This document shows positions 61,678-64,000 of a stretch of DNA of 64,000 nucleotides, piece by piece (the first letter of the stretch is position 1; each line of letters begins with the position of its first letter). Both the position numbers and the translations under genes were made by a program. This DNA is from Kocuria sp. (GTDB lineage: Bacteria; Actinomycetota; Actinomycetes; Actinomycetales; Micrococcaceae): contig NZ_JAUNTS010000001.1 in the NCBI RefSeq assembly GCF_030538595.1, positions 191,012-255,011 of the forward strand, written 5' to 3'. Under the pieces are notes generated by a model. It did no database searches. It had not been told where the DNA came from and worked only from the letters and a program-made list of their open reading frames with translations.

Positions 61678-62955
61678 TCAGCTCGCCGCTGCCAACTGGC
61701 CGCAGGCGCCGTCGATGTCCGAGCCCCGGGTGTCACGCACCGTGGTGGGGATGCCGTGGGCACGCAGGCGCTCCACAAAGTTCTGTTCCACGCCACGGCG
61801 CGATGCCGTCCATTTGGAACCTGGCGTGGGGTTCAGCGGGATGGGGTTGACATGCACCCAACCGCGGCCGCGGGCGTTGAGTTTCTCCCCCAACAGATCC
61901 GCACGCCACCCTTGATCGTTGATGTCACGGATCAGGGCGTATTCAATCGAGATCCGCCGACCCGTGGCGTCAAAGTACTCACGCGCAGCATCCAGTGCCT
62001 CATCCACTTTCCACCGGGTGTTGATGGGGATGAGTTCATCACGCAGTTCGTCATCAGGTGCGTGCAGGGAAAGAGCCAAAGTGATGGGCAGCCCCTCCTG
62101 CGTGAACTTGCGCATGCCGGGGACCAGGCCCACGGTGGACATGGTCAACCCGCGCGCCGAAATCCCCAGACCCTCCGGCGCCGGATCAATCAACCGGTGG
62201 ACCGCCTCCATGGTGGCCTTGTAATTGGCCAGGGCCTCCCCCATCCCCATGAACACAATGTTGGAAACCCGCAGTGGGTCCTGTTCCTTGCGGCCCACTT
62301 CACCATCGCGCAGCATCCGAATGCCCTCAACCACCTGGCCCACAATTTCTGCCGCGGACAGGTTGCGGGTCAACCCCGCTTGCCCCGTGGCGCAGAAGGG
62401 GCAGTTCATGCCGCAGCCCGCTTGGGAGGAGATGCACATGGTGACGCGGTTGGGATAGCGCATCAGCACGGACTCAACCAAGGCGCCGTCGTACAGACGA
62501 TGCACCCGCTTGACGGTGTCCCCGTCATCCGCCTGCAAGGTTCTGACCGTGGTCAGCAGCTGTGGCATGGCTTGGGCCACCAACTCCTCACGGCCGTCCT
62601 TGGGCAGGTCGGTCATGTCCTCAGCATTGGCTGCAAAACGCTCAAAGTAGTGCCGGGACAGCTGCTGAGCCCGGAACGGTTTGTGCCCCAACTCGGCCAG
62701 CATCTCCCGGCGACCAGCCATGTCCGTATCCGCAATGTGCTTGGGTGGCTTGCCCCGCCGGGCCGCCTTGAACACCAGCTGCCCCGGCACCGGACGGGGT
62801 GTGTCCGGGGTACCGGCGTCAGGGTCGGTGTTCACAAAATCATCGACGACGTCGGCGGCCGCCCTGGCGACCGCGCTCTCCTCAGCGGCCGGCCCCACCG
62901 TGGGGTCCGGCAGCGGCGTACGGTTCTCACTCACAGGAACTCCTGGTGCATTCAT
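61678..62955 (-). CDS. rlmN: 23S rRNA (A2503-C2)/tRNA A37 methyltransferase, radical SAM
   Basis: A dual-specificity radical-SAM enzyme that methylates C2 of A2503 in 23S rRNA and A37 in some tRNAs. It has 425 residues, longer than the usual 370-390 because of an N-terminal Pro/Asp-rich extension of about 60 residues. The cluster-binding motif is [19 protein letters not shown]; the stretches [32 protein letters not shown] and [14 protein letters not shown] follow. The methyl-carrying Cys lies in the C-terminal region. The ATG is at 62953-62955. Its place between map and infA is unusual. Confidence 0.95.
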   Translation of the reverse strand: MNAPGVPVSENRTPLPDPTVGPAAEESAVARAAADVVDDFVNTDPDAGTPDTPRPVPGQLVFKAARRGKPPKHIADTDMAGRREMLAELGHKPFRAQQLSRHYFERFAANAEDMTDLPKDGREELVAQAMPQLLTTVRTLQADDGDTVKRVHRLYDGALVESVLMRYPNRVTMCISSQAGCGMNCPFCATGQAGLTRNLSAAEIVGQVVEGIRMLRDGEVGRKEQDPLRVSNIVFMGMGEALANYKATMEAVHRLIDPAPEGLGISARGLTMSTVGLVPGMRKFTQEGLPITLALSLHAPDDELRDELIPINTRWKVDEALDAAREYFDATGRRISIEYALIRDINDQGWRADLLGEKLNARGRGWVHVNPIPLNPTPGSKWTASRRGVEQNFVERLRAHGIPTTVRDTRGSDIDGACGQLAAAS

Positions 62956-63035
62956 GAAATCAGCCAGTCAACAATCAGGGTACGGGTACCGGCGTCATAC
63001 TGTGCTCACCTGCGCCCGCGGAAGTCGGGTACCGC

Positions 63036-63860
63036 TCAGGGCACGGGTACCGGCGTGACACCCAAGGGCTCCAGCCACGCAGCCCCGCCGTCTTCTGCGG
63101 TCAGCACCCAGATGCCATCCTTGTGCCGCGCCACGGAGTGCTCCCACTGACACGCGCGTCCGGCGTCGTTGGTCACCACGGTCCAATCATCCTCCAGAAC
63201 CGTGGTCTCAATCCCACCGGTCACCAGCATGGGTTCAATGGCCAGGCACAGGCCTGGTTTGAGCGCCGCGGTCTTCTGCGTGGTGGCGTAATTGAGGACG
63301 TCCGGGGCCATGTGCATCTGCGTGCCGATGCCGTGACCCACGTAATCTTCCAGAATCCCGAACCGGTCGCCCACCAATTCGCGGACCCGCCCTTCGATGG
63401 CCGCGCCGATGTCCCCCACCTGCGACCCCGTGGCCATGGCTGCAATGCCGTGCCACATGGCATCGCGGGTCACATCCGAGAGCAGCTGATCCTCGGGTGT
63501 GGGTTTGCCCAAAATGACCGTGCGCGCGGAGTCCCCGTGGAAGCCGTCCACAACTGCTCCGCCGTCGATCGAGAGAATGTCCCCCACGTCCAGCACCCGC
63601 TCCCCGGGGATTCCGTGGACCACTTCCTCATTCACGGACACACAGACCGTGGCGGGATAACCGTGGTAACCCAAGAAATTCGACGTCGCCCCGTGGTCCG
63701 TGAGCACTGCCCGAAAGGCAGCATCCAGATCCACCGTGGTGGCCCCCGGCACGGCTGCTGCCACCGCAGCGTCCAGGGCACGGGAGGTGACCTGACCGGC
63801 GCGCACCATGGTGCGCAACTGGGCGTCAGTCTTGTACTCGATACGGCGGCGGCCGAACAT
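63036..63860 (-). CDS. map: Methionine aminopeptidase, type I
   Basis: Removes the initiator Met from nascent proteins. It has 274 residues, with the metal ligands of the type I enzyme: DVGDILSIDGGAVVDGFHGDSARTV (two Asp), GHGIGTQMHMAPDVLNY (His), the GLCLAIEPMLV Glu, and a final Glu in CQWEHSVARHKDG. His in FLGYHGYPATVCVSVNEEVVHGIP is the substrate-binding His. The start is ATG at 63858-63860. A terminator hairpin lies just upstream, so map has its own promoter or is read through weakly from the preceding gene, which would be outside the window. Confidence 0.96.
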   Translation of the reverse strand: MFGRRRIEYKTDAQLRTMVRAGQVTSRALDAAVAAAVPGATTVDLDAAFRAVLTDHGATSNFLGYHGYPATVCVSVNEEVVHGIPGERVLDVGDILSIDGGAVVDGFHGDSARTVILGKPTPEDQLLSDVTRDAMWHGIAAMATGSQVGDIGAAIEGRVRELVGDRFGILEDYVGHGIGTQMHMAPDVLNYATTQKTAALKPGLCLAIEPMLVTGGIETTVLEDDWTVVTNDAGRACQWEHSVARHKDGIWVLTAEDGGAAWLEPLGVTPVPVP

Positions 63861-63896
63861 GAGGCTCCTTGGCGTCAGTGGGTTTTGATGGTCTCA

Positions 63897-63934
63897 CAGG
63901 TGAGGCCCCCGGGGGACTCCGGGGGCCTCACCTG
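63897..63934. terminator. Terminator hairpin upstream of map
   Basis: A perfect 16-bp stem (63897-63912 with 63919-63934) and 6-base loop, 37 bases before the map start on the minus strand. It likely ends the transcript of a gene beyond the right edge. The last 66 bases of the window (63935-64000) hold no feature that I can support. Confidence 0.75.
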
Positions 63935-64000
63935 CATTCGCGGCACTCATCACGGCGGTTGCGATCCGTGGAATCTGCAACCTGTGAAATTGGCGGCCTG

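Noticed and set aside
63935..64000. A minus-strand reading (PRIATAVMSAANAG) resembling an adenylate kinase C-terminus, as adk often precedes map.
   Set aside because: Only about 20 codons are visible, the upstream part does not fit Adk, and the frame would run through the terminator.

Overview
The window reads as a contiguous chromosomal segment of a high-GC Gram-positive bacterium, most likely Actinobacteria, order Micrococcales and probably family Micrococcaceae. The indicators are mycothiol synthesis (mshA), a RamB-type glyoxylate-bypass regulator, a GuaB3 paralogue, a His-tailed GroEL next to groES, an L17 with the long actinobacterial tail, and frequent GTG/TTG starts. The genus cannot be fixed from the sequence alone. 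No tRNA, rRNA, CRISPR array, insertion sequence or prophage was seen.

Layout. 1-7.8 kb (minus strand): purine genes guaA (cut by the window edge), guaB3 and guaB, with a SURF1/DUF3817 pair between them and an OafA-type acyltransferase upstream. 8-10.2 kb: groES-groEL (minus) with a promoter flanked by two CIRCE operators. 10.2-14.3 kb (plus): a four-gene siderophore ABC importer behind a DtxR/IdeR-like iron box. 14.3-20 kb: a THUMP-like methyltransferase, a small AT-richer island with a two-helix peptide and a broken secreted-protein gene, an SRPBCC protein, a NagZ-like lipoprotein and a glutamate-cysteine-ligase-like enzyme. 20-25 kb: glyoxylate bypass (aceA-aceB) divergent from ramB. 25-31.5 kb (minus): a GAF membrane protein, the t6A genes tsaD-rimI-tsaB, two paralogous membrane proteins and a fused alanine racemase-TsaE gene. 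31.6-33.8 kb (plus): mshA overlapping a phosphatase-family gene. 33.8-36.9 kb: an aldo/keto reductase, an AAA ATPase, an antitoxin relic and a GNAT acetyltransferase. 36.9-43.7 kb (minus): treX-treY-treZ. 43.8-51.3 kb (minus): nnr, acpS, glmS and mannitol genes mtlA-mtlD. 51.5-53.9 kb (plus): coaA, a VanY-like lipoprotein and mscL. 54-63.9 kb (minus): map-rlmN-infA-rpmJ-rpsM-rpsK-rpoA-rplQ-truA-rplM-rpsI-glmM, the tail of the ribosomal-protein super-operon.

How the genes fit. On the minus strand the backbone runs map, infA, ribosomal genes and rpoA, truA, rplM-rpsI, glmM, glmS, acpS, nnr, alr-tsaE, tsaB-rimI-tsaD, groES-groEL, guaB, guaB3, guaA. This is the conserved actinobacterial housekeeping order. 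Accessory blocks (mannitol PTS, trehalose/mshA, glyoxylate/iron uptake) are spliced into it. Themes are translation and t6A modification, cell-wall precursors (glmM, glmS, alr, VanY, NagZ), low-molecular-weight thiol chemistry, osmoprotection (trehalose, MscL, mannitol) and iron acquisition.

The most interesting observations are: a phosphatase-family gene translationally coupled to mshA (a candidate for the missing mycothiol phosphatase step), the Alr-TsaE fusion with a hexanucleotide repeat in its linker, rlmN sitting inside the translation operon, the double-CIRCE groES promoter, and several gene relics (carB 3' end, an antitoxin, a DUF2599-like secreted protein).
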